A stretch of DNA of 32,401 nt from Emcibacteraceae bacterium (GTDB lineage Bacteria > Pseudomonadota > Alphaproteobacteria > Sphingomonadales > Emcibacteraceae). Numbering within the stretch: the first letter of the stretch is position 1; each line of letters opens with the position of its first letter. Of the stretch, positions 1 to 8,757 are shown one piece after another. Location of the stretch: assembly GCA_028281625.1 (NCBI GenBank), contig JANQJN010000187.1:1-32401 (forward strand). The letters are read 5' to 3'. The notes under the pieces are model-generated. The model saw only the letters and a program-made list of their open reading frames with translations, did no database searches and was not told where the DNA came from. The position numbers and the translations under genes are program-made.

Positions 1-1
1 A

Positions 2-1957
2 ACCGTAGATGTCAGTGGTGCCGCGCATGATTGCGTTCTTCTGACCTATCACGGGGGCGATAAACTTTATGTCCCGGTTGAAAATATTGAAATATTAAGC
101 CGTTATGGTAACGAGGACAGCGATGGCAAACTGGACAAATTAGGTGGTGCCGCCTGGCAGGGACGAAAAGCTAAACTTAAAAAACGCATTCGCGAAATGG
201 CCGACGAACTGATAAAAGTTGCCGCAGAACGCGCCATGCGTAAGGGCGAAGTAATGAAGCCTGCGGACGGTCTTTACAATGAATTCTGCGCTCGCTTTCC
301 ATTCAACGAAACCGATGACCAACTACGTGCAATTGGTGACGTGATTGAGGACCTTGCCAGCGGTCGTCCCATGGACCGGCTTATTTGTGGTGACGTGGGT
401 TTTGGAAAAACGGAAGTGGCACTTCGTACTGCCTTCCTTGCTGTTATGGAAGGGTATCAAGTTGCGATAGTTGCTCCAACTACACTTCTTGCCCGGCAGC
501 ATTTCAAAACATTTTCGGATCGCTTTAAAGGTTTTAATATCAAGGTGGGACATCTCTCGCGGCTAGTTTCAAGCAAAGAGCAGAAACTGACCCGCGAGGA
601 AGCAAACCGTGGAGATTGCGAAATCATTGTCGGCACCCATGCGGTGCTCAGTGATAGCGTTCGCTTCAATAATCTTGGGTTACTTATCATCGATGAAGAG
701 CAGCATTTCGGTGTGGTTCATAAAGAAAAACTCAAGAAACTCAAAAGCAATGTACATGTGCTTACGCTTACAGCCACGCCTATCCCGAGAACGCTACAGC
801 TGGCCATGAGCGGTGTTCAGGGGTTGAGCCTAATCGCAACCCCACCGGTCGACCGACTGGCCGTACGCACATTTGTGCTTCCCATGGACGATCTTGTGAT
901 CCGCGAAGCGCTACTTCGTGAACATTACCGGGGTGGGCAGAGCTTTTATGTCTGCCCGCGCATTTCGGACCTCAAAGAAGTGGGTGAATTTCTACGTGAA
1001 ACGGTTCCTGAGGTTAAGTTCGTAACAGCACACGGGCAAATGCCGCCAGGGCAAATCGAAGACATTATGAATGCCTTCTATGATGGTGCCTATGATGTTT
1101 TGCTGTCCACGACCATTGTGGAAAGCGGTCTGGACATACCGACCGCAAACACCATGATCATTCACCGTGCGGATAATTATGGTCTGGCGCAACTTTATCA
1201 GCTTCGTGGCCGTGTCGGCCGTTCGAAGGTGCGGGCATATGCGTATCTTACCTTGCCACCCCGTCGCATCCCCACCCCACAGGCCGAAAAACGGCTTCAC
1301 GTGCTTCAGACTCTGGATACACTAGGCGCTGGCTTTACCCTAGCCAGTCATGATCTGGATATTCGCGGCGCGGGCAATCTGCTTGGTGATGAGCAATCCG
1401 GACATATTAAAGAAGTGGGGATTGAACTTTATCAACAAATGCTCGAAGAAGCTGTGGCTCAAGCCAAGTCCGGCTTTAGCGACGAAGAGATGGATGAAGC
1501 CTGGTCGCCACAGATTAATGTAGGTGCGACCGTGATGATCCCTGAGCGATATGTGAAGGACCTGAACCTAAGAATGTCCCTTTACCGTCGTATCGCGGAA
1601 CTTAAAACAAAGCTGGATGTGGATGCTTTTGGCGCGGAACTCATCGATCGCTTTGGCAAGCTTCCTGAGGAGGTTGAGCACCTGCTAAAAATAATTGAAA
1701 TAAAGCAATATTGTCGCCGCGCCGGTATTGAAAAAATTGAAACTGGACCAAAAGGTGCGATTATTTCCTTCAGAAATTCCAAATTCGCAAATCCACCGGG
1801 CCTTATCGAGTTTCTCACCAAACAAGGATCGGTCACTAAAATCCGTCCCGATCACAAGTTGGTTTACGTGCGCAAGTGGTCAAAAATCGAAAACCGTCTG
1901 TTGGGGTCCCTTAATCTTTCAAAAGCACTGGCAAAGATCGCTGAAAATGGGAAATAA
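2..1957 (+). CDS. mfd: Mfd transcription-repair coupling factor, C-terminal part (5' truncated by window)
   Basis: The reading frame is open from the window edge, so this is the last 651 residues of a protein normally about 1150 long. Mfd is a cytoplasmic ATP-driven DNA translocase that displaces RNA polymerase stalled at lesions and recruits UvrA. The first residues (YHGGDKLYVPVENIE) match the RNA-polymerase-interacting domain. Walker A GDVGFGKT lies near residue 130 of the fragment and the DEEQ box near 231. The helicase C lobe contains TTIVESGLDIP and QLRGRVGRS. The TRCF C-terminal domain follows, ending NLSKALAKIAENGK. The UvrA-binding N-terminal half lies outside the window. No internal stop or frameshift is seen. 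The next gene starts 64 bases downstream. Confidence 0.97.
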   Translation, partial: TVDVSGAAHDCVLLTYHGGDKLYVPVENIEILSRYGNEDSDGKLDKLGGAAWQGRKAKLKKRIREMADELIKVAAERAMRKGEVMKPADGLYNEFCARFPFNETDDQLRAIGDVIEDLASGRPMDRLICGDVGFGKTEVALRTAFLAVMEGYQVAIVAPTTLLARQHFKTFSDRFKGFNIKVGHLSRLVSSKEQKLTREEANRGDCEIIVGTHAVLSDSVRFNNLGLLIIDEEQHFGVVHKEKLKKLKSNVHVLTLTATPIPRTLQLAMSGVQGLSLIATPPVDRLAVRTFVLPMDDLVIREALLREHYRGGQSFYVCPRISDLKEVGEFLRETVPEVKFVTAHGQMPPGQIEDIMNAFYDGAYDVLLSTTIVESGLDIPTANTMIIHRADNYGLAQLYQLRGRVGRSKVRAYAYLTLPPRRIPTPQAEKRLHVLQTLDTLGAGFTLASHDLDIRGAGNLLGDEQSGHIKEVGIELYQQMLEEAVAQAKSGFSDEEMDEAWSPQINVGATVMIPERYVKDLNLRMSLYRRIAELKTKLDVDAFGAELIDRFGKLPEEVEHLLKIIEIKQYCRRAGIEKIETGPKGAIISFRNSKFANPPGLIEFLTKQGSVTKIRPDHKLVYVRKWSKIENRLLGSLNLSKALAKIAENGK

Positions 1958-1992
1958 GGTTTAATTAAAATTGTCATTAACTATTAATGGAA

Positions 1993-2019
1993 CTTTAGAA
2001 GGTTTTTTTTAGTCTAAAG
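1993..2019. repeat. Short inverted repeat before the rod-like gene
   Basis: CTTTAGA (1993-1999) and TCTAAAG (2013-2019) form a 7-bp dyad around a T-rich loop, ending two bases before the ATG at 2022. It could fold over the ribosome-binding region of the downstream gene or act as a weak mfd terminator. The T-run sits inside the loop rather than after the stem, so a standard intrinsic terminator is unlikely. Confidence 0.3.
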
Positions 2020-2021
2020 GC

Positions 2022-2435
2022 ATGATTAATGGAATAAGTACAAGTTTATCGGGTCTACTCGCCGCATCGACACGGGCAAGCACAGCTGCCAATAACATCG
2101 TCAATGCGTTTAACACCGCTAGGCCTGCTGGCGGTGAAACATCCACCGCCGCTATACACACAGCACGTGCATACACACCCCAACGCGTGATCAACACACC
2201 ACAGAAAAACGGCGGTGTTATTGCCAATAAAGTACCGGTAAACCCTTCATCCTTAACAGTTTTTAATCCAAATGATCCCGTTGCTAACGAACGGGGCTTT
2301 GTAGACGTTCCAAACGTTGATCATGCTGTTGAGTTTTCCGAACTCATCAAAGCAAAACACGCTTACAAAGCCAATGCAGCTGTTTTAAGGACACTCGCCG
2401 AGATCGAGGATTCAGCACTGGACATCATTCGCTAA
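2022..2435 (+). CDS. Flagellar basal-body rod-like protein (FlgC-type, short)
   Basis: A 137-residue protein with the two ends typical of flagellar axial proteins. The N-terminal rod motif is SLSGLLAASTRASTAANNIVN (about residues 8-28), split here as SLSGLLAAS followed by TRASTAANNIVN. The C-terminal FlgC/FlgE/FlgG motif is NVDHAVEFSELIKAKHAYKA (about 98-117), followed by a hydrophobic heptad tail. The length fits FlgC (about 135). The middle lacks obvious FlgC-specific features, so it may be one of the short flagellar-rod-domain paralogues common in Alphaproteobacteria rather than the proximal rod protein itself. It stands apart from any flagellar cluster in this window. The Shine-Dalgarno is poorly placed: AAAGG is only one base from the ATG. 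Confidence 0.75.
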   Translation: MINGISTSLSGLLAASTRASTAANNIVNAFNTARPAGGETSTAAIHTARAYTPQRVINTPQKNGGVIANKVPVNPSSLTVFNPNDPVANERGFVDVPNVDHAVEFSELIKAKHAYKANAAVLRTLAEIEDSALDIIR

Positions 2436-2591
2436 ATTCGGGTTTAAATGACTGGCAATAAAATAAATCGTTAACCGCTAAAATGATGTATTTTCTTAAC
2501 CTTTTCACATTATACTCACTTGCAACGATAAAAATGATTGAAACTTCCGACATTATGATGGGCCATAATATCGGTAATCGGTGTGGATTAA

Positions 2592-3707
2592 ATGAGTGAT
2601 AATAAGAATACAACTGGCGAAGAAGTTCAGAATCTGATCAAACTTGCCCATGATAGTAGTAAGGATGGCCGCGCGGAACTATTCGACGGCATGACTGACT
2701 TGATTGAAACCCAGCATCAGCAGATTTCAGCCGTTGAAATCGAATTGATGATGGATATTCTTGGGAAAATTATATCCGATATTGAACTGGGCATCAGGCA
2801 AAAGCTTTCCTTGAGGCTTGCCGATAGAGACGATGTTCCTGTGGAACTCATCCTGCTCCTTGCCAATGATGAAATTGAGGTTGCAAACCCAATTCTTGTT
2901 CAGAATACACTTCTTACAGATAAAGAGCTGGTCAATATCATTCAGCGTAAATCCAGACAGCATCAGTTAAGCATTGCTGCCCGTAAGATGCTGTCTTCAG
3001 ATGTATCTAGAGAGCTTGTTAGAACTGATGACGATGGTGTGATTGTCGCCTTGCTTTCCAACCGTAGCGCAAAAATTGACAATGATACTATCGAAGAAAT
3101 TGTTGAGAAATCAAAGACCCGCGAAGTGCTACAGGCACCGCTCATAAGTCGTCATGATCTGCCAAAGCATATTGCTGCAAGGATGTATACCTGGGTATCA
3201 ATGGCACTAAAGCAGGAACTTATGGACATCCATTCTTTCACAGCTGAAGACCTGGACCAGACAATTTCTGAATCTGTCAAAGAACTAAAACAGGAAGACG
3301 CTTCAAACGCCCCACAGACCGACAATGAACAAACGCTGATTGATAAACTAAAGAAAGCGAACAAACTGCATATTTCATTCCTTATGAAAAGCTTGCGTCA
3401 AGGGAACATCAGGCTGTTTGAGCTCGCATTTGCCGAAATTCTCAATGTTCCTGAAGAAATCATGTGTAGTATCCTTTATGAACGCGGTCCTGCCGCGCTC
3501 GCCATTGCCTGCTGTGCTGCAAAAATTGACAAGTCCGTCTTTATGACCATGTTCCGTCTCACCCGTGAAGCAAAAATGATGGATACTGAGCTATCCCAGG
3601 AAGAAATCGAACATACCTATAGCCAGTTCATGAACACTAACGAACAACGCGCAAAAGCCATTTTGCACAAATGGGTTGAAGATTCATCACGTAACCCTAT
3701 ATTCTAA
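2592..3707 (+). CDS. DUF2336 domain protein (paralogue 1)
   Basis: A 371-residue soluble, alpha-helical protein with no signal peptide or membrane segment. It matches the DUF2336 family: the stretch with LSLRLADRDDVPVELILLLANDEIEVANPIL (about residues 75-105, quoted in parts: LSLRLADRDD, VPVELILLLANDEIEVANP) is the family signature. It aligns over its full length with the second DUF2336 protein at 6253-7374, sharing the VANPIL/VAQPIL motif, the HDLPKHIAARMYTWVSMAL motif and a C-terminal helical domain. HEAT-like repeats suggest a protein-protein scaffold. No biochemical function can be assigned. It precedes nadK by 38 bases and may be cotranscribed with it. Confidence 0.85.
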   Translation: MSDNKNTTGEEVQNLIKLAHDSSKDGRAELFDGMTDLIETQHQQISAVEIELMMDILGKIISDIELGIRQKLSLRLADRDDVPVELILLLANDEIEVANPILVQNTLLTDKELVNIIQRKSRQHQLSIAARKMLSSDVSRELVRTDDDGVIVALLSNRSAKIDNDTIEEIVEKSKTREVLQAPLISRHDLPKHIAARMYTWVSMALKQELMDIHSFTAEDLDQTISESVKELKQEDASNAPQTDNEQTLIDKLKKANKLHISFLMKSLRQGNIRLFELAFAEILNVPEEIMCSILYERGPAALAIACCAAKIDKSVFMTMFRLTREAKMMDTELSQEEIEHTYSQFMNTNEQRAKAILHKWVEDSSRNPIF

Positions 3708-3745
3708 CACCTGAATTAATTGTCTATTTCAAGGTTAGGAAGTAA

Positions 3746-4519
3746 ATGTCCTCAAACGACATCAAACTGGCGCTGTTAAACGGTGATAGCGACACTGCGA
3801 AATCGTCTGCCGATCAACTAAGATCACAGTATGACTTTGTAAGTGTTGAGGACGCGGATATCATTGTCGCTCTTGGTGGTGATGGATATATGCTGCACCT
3901 GCTTCATGAATTACTGGAAGTGGATAAGCCCATCTTCGGAATGAATATGGGCACTGTTGGGTTCCTACTCAACGAATTTTCACCCGATGACTTGCGCAGT
4001 AGAATTCGCGCAGCCATTCCATTTAAAATGTACCCTTTAAAAATGATCGCGCATACCGTGGAGGGCGACAGCCACGACGCGATCGCCTTTAACGAAGTAT
4101 CGCTACTACGCGAAACCCGGCAAACTGCAAAAATCAAGATCTATGTAGATGATAAACTCCGACTTGAAGAACTTGTTTGCGATGGTGTCCTGCTATCTAC
4201 TCCTGCTGGCAGTACCGCCTATAATCTTTCGGCTCACGGTCCGATCATTCCCATGACAGCTAATATTTTGGCCCTAACTCCCATCAGCGCGTTTAGACCA
4301 AGAAGGTGGCGCGGCGCCCTGTTGTCGCATACTTCCAATGTAAAATTCGAAATTTCAAATCCTGAAAAACGACCAGTAAGCGCGGTTGCTGACACAATTG
4401 AAGTGCGAAATGTAGATAGCGTGAGCATTAGTCAGGTGCCCGATCACGCAAAAACGCTTTTGTTTGATAAGGAACATACACTCGAAGAGCGCATCCTTAA
4501 CGAACAATTTATCAGCTAG
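3746..4519 (+). CDS. nadK: NAD kinase
   Basis: A 257-residue NAD kinase that phosphorylates NAD to NADP in the cytoplasm. Visible signatures are the GGDG loop (residues 44-47, in VALGGDGYMLHLL), the NE motif (NE at 116-117, in IAFNEVSLLRE) and the glycine/threonine-rich STPAGSTAYNLSAHGP segment (about 151-166) that binds substrate. The length is normal for the short alphaproteobacterial form. AGGA sits 7 bases before the ATG. The stop codon is one base from the stop of the convergent histidine kinase, leaving no room for a separate terminator. Confidence 0.95.
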   Translation: MSSNDIKLALLNGDSDTAKSSADQLRSQYDFVSVEDADIIVALGGDGYMLHLLHELLEVDKPIFGMNMGTVGFLLNEFSPDDLRSRIRAAIPFKMYPLKMIAHTVEGDSHDAIAFNEVSLLRETRQTAKIKIYVDDKLRLEELVCDGVLLSTPAGSTAYNLSAHGPIIPMTANILALTPISAFRPRRWRGALLSHTSNVKFEISNPEKRPVSAVADTIEVRNVDSVSISQVPDHAKTLLFDKEHTLEERILNEQFIS

Positions 4520-4520
4520 A

Positions 4521-6203
4521 TTAATAGAGCTTCTTAGCCAGTGGCAGAAGCACGGTAAATTCGGAACCTTCACCTACTTTACTCTTAAGCAGGATATCAC
4601 CGCCCATCTGGCGAGCCAAATGCTTGGAAATATGAAGACCAAGCCCTGTTCCCTCTTCCTTACGCGAATAAATATGACCACGGTCCTGATGGAATTTCTC
4701 AAAGACAAGGTCCTGCTGCTCTGGCGGAATGCCAATCCCCGTATCCCAAACTGTGATACCAATCACATCTTCTGCCACATGCTGGGCTCGAACACCCAAT
4801 GCTCCGCCTTCCGGTGTAAATTTAACCGCATTGCTCATCAGGTTCACAAATATTTGCGTGACCCTACGTGGGTCAACATAAATTTCCTTGTCCGTGTCCA
4901 CTTTGACACGGCTGGTATCGATATGCTTATCATTGGCACTGAGTATCACAAGATTTAATGCGCTCTCGATCACGTCAGAAACTTGCACATCGCGCTTCTC
5001 TAACTGTATTTTACCACTTTCGAGTACAGCAACATCAAGGATGTCGTTGATCAAATGCAGTAGATGACGCCCTGCATTCATAATATCATTGCTGTAGGAA
5101 ATATATTGTTCGTTCAGCTCACCAAATGACTGCAAGGTCATGGCTTCCGCAAACCCAATAATCGCGTTGAGTGGCGTTCTTAGCTCATGGCTCATGGCCG
5201 CAAGGAAATCACTTTTAGCTTCAAGGGCCGCTTCAGCTTGCTTGGTGGCAACATCAAGTTGCGCACGTTTGTCTTTGAGATCATACAGTGTATCTTCGAG
5301 TGACTTCTGCACTTTCTCCGCCTTCATCTTTGCATGATAGCTATCGGTGATATCCGTTCCAGCACCGCGGAATCCTTGGAATTCACCACTATCCACATCG
5401 AACATGGGAACACCACTAAGGTATATGTAAATGTCGTCACCTTCCTGATCTTCAAGAACCAGAAGCTGATCACGGAATGGCGCATTTTTCTGCATGATAC
5501 TTTCGCTGGTGATTTTCTCACCTTCAAAACCATTGCGAAGCTCACCGATGTTATCAATCCGGCGCCCAACCATCAGAAAGGAGGGAATGCCAGTGATCGC
5601 TGTAAAGCGGTTTGAAACGTAAGTCAGCTTCATAGACTTATCCACTTCCCAATACCAGTCGGATGTGGCGCGGGCGAAATCGCGGTAGCGCTGTTCAGTA
5701 AGCGTCGCATCTTCCGCATTGCTGTGCTTATATTGTTCAGTACAATCCGTATAGGTGCCGCCCACGGCAATGACGTAACCATCGTCATCACAGATCGGGA
5801 AATGGCGAGAACGATATTGTCTTACATTTCCGTGTATATGAAGCTGTTCTTCAACGGTCACACTGCTACGGGTAAGCTGCACTTCATTCAAAATGGAAAC
5901 CAGGCTGGAAGGAAGACGGTAATCGCCGCCTGGCTGATGGACAATTCCACCAATAGATTCGCTATCGCTTACAAGCGCGCGGTATCCGTCGTTAACATAA
6001 ACAAGTTCACCGCCGATCGTGGAAACATAGAGCGGAACCTTATCATCAAATTTCATTTTACCAAGAAGCGAATGAATCTGGTCTTTGACGGTGGGATGTT
6101 CGCTTTTCTCTAACTGATTCTTTACGAGCTTTTCAGCACGTAGCTTTTCAACGATCTCCAGTGGTATGATCGTTTTATCAGTTATGTTATTTACGTTTCT
6201 CAC
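4521..6203 (-). CDS. Soluble PAS-domain sensor histidine kinase
   Basis: A 560-residue kinase with no membrane segment. At least two PAS-like domains are present (about 55-155 and 172-285; the second ends in the PAC-like GFRGAGTDITD). A short coiled coil (285-335) and a HisKA box, FLAAMSHELRTPLNAIIGF with phospho-acceptor His339, follow. The ATPase domain has the N box NLMSNAVKF (N454-N458), the G1 box WDTGIGIPPEQ and the G2 box EGTGLGLHISK. There is no receiver domain, so its partner regulator is elsewhere. The start codon is GTG; no in-frame ATG occurs until residue 50, and residues 1-49 look coding. It lies 49 bases downstream of the DUF2336 gene and is probably cotranscribed with it. Confidence 0.93.
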   Translation of the reverse strand: MRNVNNITDKTIIPLEIVEKLRAEKLVKNQLEKSEHPTVKDQIHSLLGKMKFDDKVPLYVSTIGGELVYVNDGYRALVSDSESIGGIVHQPGGDYRLPSSLVSILNEVQLTRSSVTVEEQLHIHGNVRQYRSRHFPICDDDGYVIAVGGTYTDCTEQYKHSNAEDATLTEQRYRDFARATSDWYWEVDKSMKLTYVSNRFTAITGIPSFLMVGRRIDNIGELRNGFEGEKITSESIMQKNAPFRDQLLVLEDQEGDDIYIYLSGVPMFDVDSGEFQGFRGAGTDITDSYHAKMKAEKVQKSLEDTLYDLKDKRAQLDVATKQAEAALEAKSDFLAAMSHELRTPLNAIIGFAEAMTLQSFGELNEQYISYSNDIMNAGRHLLHLINDILDVAVLESGKIQLEKRDVQVSDVIESALNLVILSANDKHIDTSRVKVDTDKEIYVDPRRVTQIFVNLMSNAVKFTPEGGALGVRAQHVAEDVIGITVWDTGIGIPPEQQDLVFEKFHQDRGHIYSRKEEGTGLGLHISKHLARQMGGDILLKSKVGEGSEFTVLLPLAKKLY

Positions 6204-6252
6204 TCTTTTTTCCCATTATATCAATGTCTTACAGCATTTTTTATATCGATGC

Positions 6253-7374
6253 TTAACTCGCATCTTTGAGCATCATCTGCGCTTCCTGATAGTTGAAATC
6301 CCGCTGCCAGTATCTGACTGCGGCCTTCGCATTATCAGGTTTTATTCTATCATATAAATTCAACATGGTATTTAAAATTGATGTTGAACGTGCTTTTGGC
6401 CCGCTATTCGTTTGCAAAATCAGCAGGAACATTGTTGAAAACTGGCTTTTCTCAAGTCCAATTGCCCGCGAGATCACAGCAAGGCTTTCATCATTTCTTT
6501 CGCGAAGCACCCGCCAGATTATTTTGACACCAAGACCGCTAAGCTCCGCTAGAGCAGCCACTGCCACGTTGATACGTTCCTGTCGCAATGAAGTGATTAC
6601 AAATTCAAACGTTAGCTTTTTTTGTTCTGCCATGCTTCTTACCAGATTAATCGCTTTGTTCATGACACTTTCTTTTTCGTCATGTTGATTTGCAACGCTT
6701 TTGGTGACCATTTCAAGGGCATCATCAAGTGCCGTCTGATCCACGTTGAAATCCGCGACAATCTTGCGGCGCAGCGCAGCCGATACCCACCAGTACATTT
6801 TGTGAGCAAGTTCGAAAGAAAGATCATTGCGGTTCAGGAGTGGCTCCTGAAACCTATCAACCGAGCGGCTTTCCTGCACCAAATATTCAATAGACGCTTC
6901 AGAGAGTTCCGCATTTTCATTACGCACCATGGCCTCAATGACATCTTCACTACCATGTTCTATCAGCTCGTCGGTTACCTGAGTACTTACATGTGCTCGG
7001 ATCGCGATCGCCAGGCGGTGAGCGTCCGTTCTGTTTCTGATGGTTTCAATCAGGTCTTCATCTCTAAGAAGCTCGCTTTTTTCAAGAATCGGCTGCGCCA
7101 CTTCAATGTGATCATTGGCGAGCATTGTCACCAATTCCACTGACATTTCTTCAGATTCAGAGAGGCGTTCCGATAACTTTTTGCGAATTGTTTTTTCAAC
7201 GCTTTTTAGGAGCTTCACCATGATATCGTTCATGAGCACTCTTTCGTGCTCGTTCAGGCGGCCTTCAGGAGACAAAAACATATCCGAAATATTTTCCATA
7301 AGGACCTTTTTTGATCCTTCCGAATTGTCTTGCGCAAGCTTGATTAAGCCTTCTGGTGAGAGTTTGTCATTCAT
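6253..7374 (-). CDS. DUF2336 domain protein (paralogue 2)
   Basis: A 373-residue soluble helical protein, paralogous to the one at 2592-3707. Shared blocks include KLSERLSESEEMSVELVTML followed by ANDHIEVAQPIL (about residues 83-115), and NRNDLSFELAHKMYWWVSAAL (about 195-215, N-terminal residue omitted in other paralogue). The pair look like ancient duplicates rather than recent ones, with identity well below half by eye. It is transcribed toward a PAS histidine kinase 49 bases downstream, so a role in that signalling pathway is plausible but is inferred only from position. No strong Shine-Dalgarno is visible before the ATG. Confidence 0.85.
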   Translation of the reverse strand: MNDKLSPEGLIKLAQDNSEGSKKVLMENISDMFLSPEGRLNEHERVLMNDIMVKLLKSVEKTIRKKLSERLSESEEMSVELVTMLANDHIEVAQPILEKSELLRDEDLIETIRNRTDAHRLAIAIRAHVSTQVTDELIEHGSEDVIEAMVRNENAELSEASIEYLVQESRSVDRFQEPLLNRNDLSFELAHKMYWWVSAALRRKIVADFNVDQTALDDALEMVTKSVANQHDEKESVMNKAINLVRSMAEQKKLTFEFVITSLRQERINVAVAALAELSGLGVKIIWRVLRERNDESLAVISRAIGLEKSQFSTMFLLILQTNSGPKARSTSILNTMLNLYDRIKPDNAKAAVRYWQRDFNYQEAQMMLKDAS

Positions 7375-7721
7375 TCTGCGTATAACTAAACTTTAGCCCT
7401 TAAAATTCCCGTAAAAATTCTTCTATTTTTATAGTGATAATTTTTATACGCACAAGGTTAACAAAATCTAAATTTCTTTATTTTTCAATGAGTTCGAAAC
7501 CAGTTTTTAATGCGGTTACTCGAATGATGAAATTCTTGCTCATCACTGCATAACTTAAAATTTTTGGGATAATTCGACTGCCAAACTGCAGAATACCAAA
7601 ATGCACTTGAATTACGAATACTCACTCCTGAAATTAGCGTAGAAAACGATTACACTAGTAAGATGAAAGAATCAAACTAATTAATTATTTATTTACAATA
7701 GCTTAACAAATTATAAATGAT
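7375..7721. other. AT-rich intergenic region, no gene recognised
   Basis: About 350 bases between the start of the second DUF2336 gene and tRNA-Leu. The sequence is AT-rich in both strands, with only very short open frames lacking ribosome sites. It must hold the promoter of the DUF2336-kinase unit and the end of the tRNA-Leu transcript. No convincing -35/-10 pair, hairpin terminator or RNA structure could be picked out by eye. Confidence 0.6.
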
Positions 7722-7808
7722 TGGTGCGCTCGGCCGGACTTGAACCGGCAAGCCCGTGAGGGCGGCAGATTTTAAGTCTGCTGTGTTTACCAATTTCACC
7801 ACGAGCGC
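7722..7808 (-). tRNA. tRNA-Leu (anticodon UAA)
   Basis: On the minus strand the sequence folds as a class II tRNA. Acceptor GCGCTCG pairs with CGAGCGC. The anticodon loop CTTAAAA carries TAA. The long variable arm closes as GCCCTC/CGGGC-like, and the T-arm contains GGTTCAAGTCC. The CCA end is encoded (7724-7722). The total is 87 bases including CCA. Confidence 0.95.
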
Positions 7809-7836
7809 CCGTAAATGATCGTAGCTGGATAAACGA

Positions 7837-7855
7837 AATGTGGGTATGCCACATT
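7837..7855. terminator. Weak hairpin between the CinA-like gene and tRNA-Leu
   Basis: AATGTGG (7837-7843) and CCACATT (7849-7855) make a 7-bp stem with a 5-base loop. On the minus strand it is followed by TCGTTTATCC, only weakly T-rich. It may terminate the CinA-like transcript or be a processing element in the tRNA leader; the call is tentative. Confidence 0.3.
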
Positions 7856-7923
7856 CTTATTCAGATGTGAACAGGGAGAATTAAATTTTTTTTTATTTTT
7901 TAAAAAATTAGCCGATTCTGCGT

Positions 7924-8676
7924 TCACGGAGCTTCTCCTTCATGAAATTCATAACCTTTTTCTTGGATTCTATTTCCCAGCTCTACGAACGCCTGATTTA
8001 ATTCATTTTCAAGCGGTGAGCGCACTATAAAGGTCGCACCGTAAGAGCCTGCTTTGTAAAAAGGATAGCTGCCGATGGAGAGATGGTTGTAGCAGTTTTC
8101 AATCTCGACAAGAATGTCTGCGAATGTACTTTCACCAGCGAATACATGAATGGCGCGGGATAGTATTTTTGAACCGCCCGTAATCCTATTTTCGATATCA
8201 AGTAGCATGCTTTGCATCACCACCGGTATACCTGCAAGCACAAATACATTTTCTATTTGAAATCCGGGTGCCGCACTCACCGGATTTTTGATAAGACTGG
8301 CCCCGTGAGGAATCATCGCCATTTTAAGACGTGCGGGCGTTAGGTAGTCGGTCCCCATGGCGTCCGCCAGCAACTGTTTGGCCTGGTCATGCACGGAAAT
8401 ATCCACGCCGAAGGCCTTGGCAACATTCTCTGCTGTAATATCATCATGGGTTGGGCCTATCCCCCCGGTAGTAAACAGATAATCAAATTTGGCGCGGCAA
8501 TCATTGACATTATCGACTATGCGCTCAGCTACATCTGGGATCACTCTGACTTCATCCAGGATGACACCTATGTCCGTCAACCAGGTCGCCAGATAGTTTA
8601 AATTGGCATCTTTGGTCCGACCAGAGAGTATCTCATCACCGATGATCAGAAGTGCTGCTTTTACTTTTTTTACCAT
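7924..8676 (-). CDS. CinA N-terminal-type molybdopterin-binding domain protein
   Basis: A 250-residue protein of the competence/damage-inducible CinA N-terminal (MoCF/MoaB-Mog) fold. It begins KAALLIIGDEILSGRTKDAN and carries the family motif LFTTGGIGPTHDDITAENVA (about residues 67-86). The C-terminal nicotinamide-mononucleotide deamidase domain of full CinA is absent, as in the separate 240-260-residue alphaproteobacterial proteins. Its substrate is uncertain: family members act on pyridine-nucleotide breakdown products or bind molybdopterin. GGTGGAATA before the ATG serves as ribosome site. It is divergent from sfsA across 81 bases. Confidence 0.88.
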   Translation of the reverse strand: MVKKVKAALLIIGDEILSGRTKDANLNYLATWLTDIGVILDEVRVIPDVAERIVDNVNDCRAKFDYLFTTGGIGPTHDDITAENVAKAFGVDISVHDQAKQLLADAMGTDYLTPARLKMAMIPHGASLIKNPVSAAPGFQIENVFVLAGIPVVMQSMLLDIENRITGGSKILSRAIHVFAGESTFADILVEIENCYNHLSIGSYPFYKAGSYGATFIVRSPLENELNQAFVELGNRIQEKGYEFHEGEAP

Positions 8677-8757
8677 TATTCCACCAAGCAGATTGAAACT
8701 AAAATCATTTGAGACTATATCCTAAGTGATGAATTTTGAATATGAAATAGTAAGAAT

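Noticed and set aside
4464-4958. Open frame of 164 codons on the plus strand
   Set aside because: It is antisense to the conserved ATPase domain of the histidine kinase and has no family features.
7880-7915. Intrinsic terminator at the A/T homopolymer tract
   Set aside because: The tract is T-rich on the plus strand only, where no gene ends; it has no GC-rich stem.
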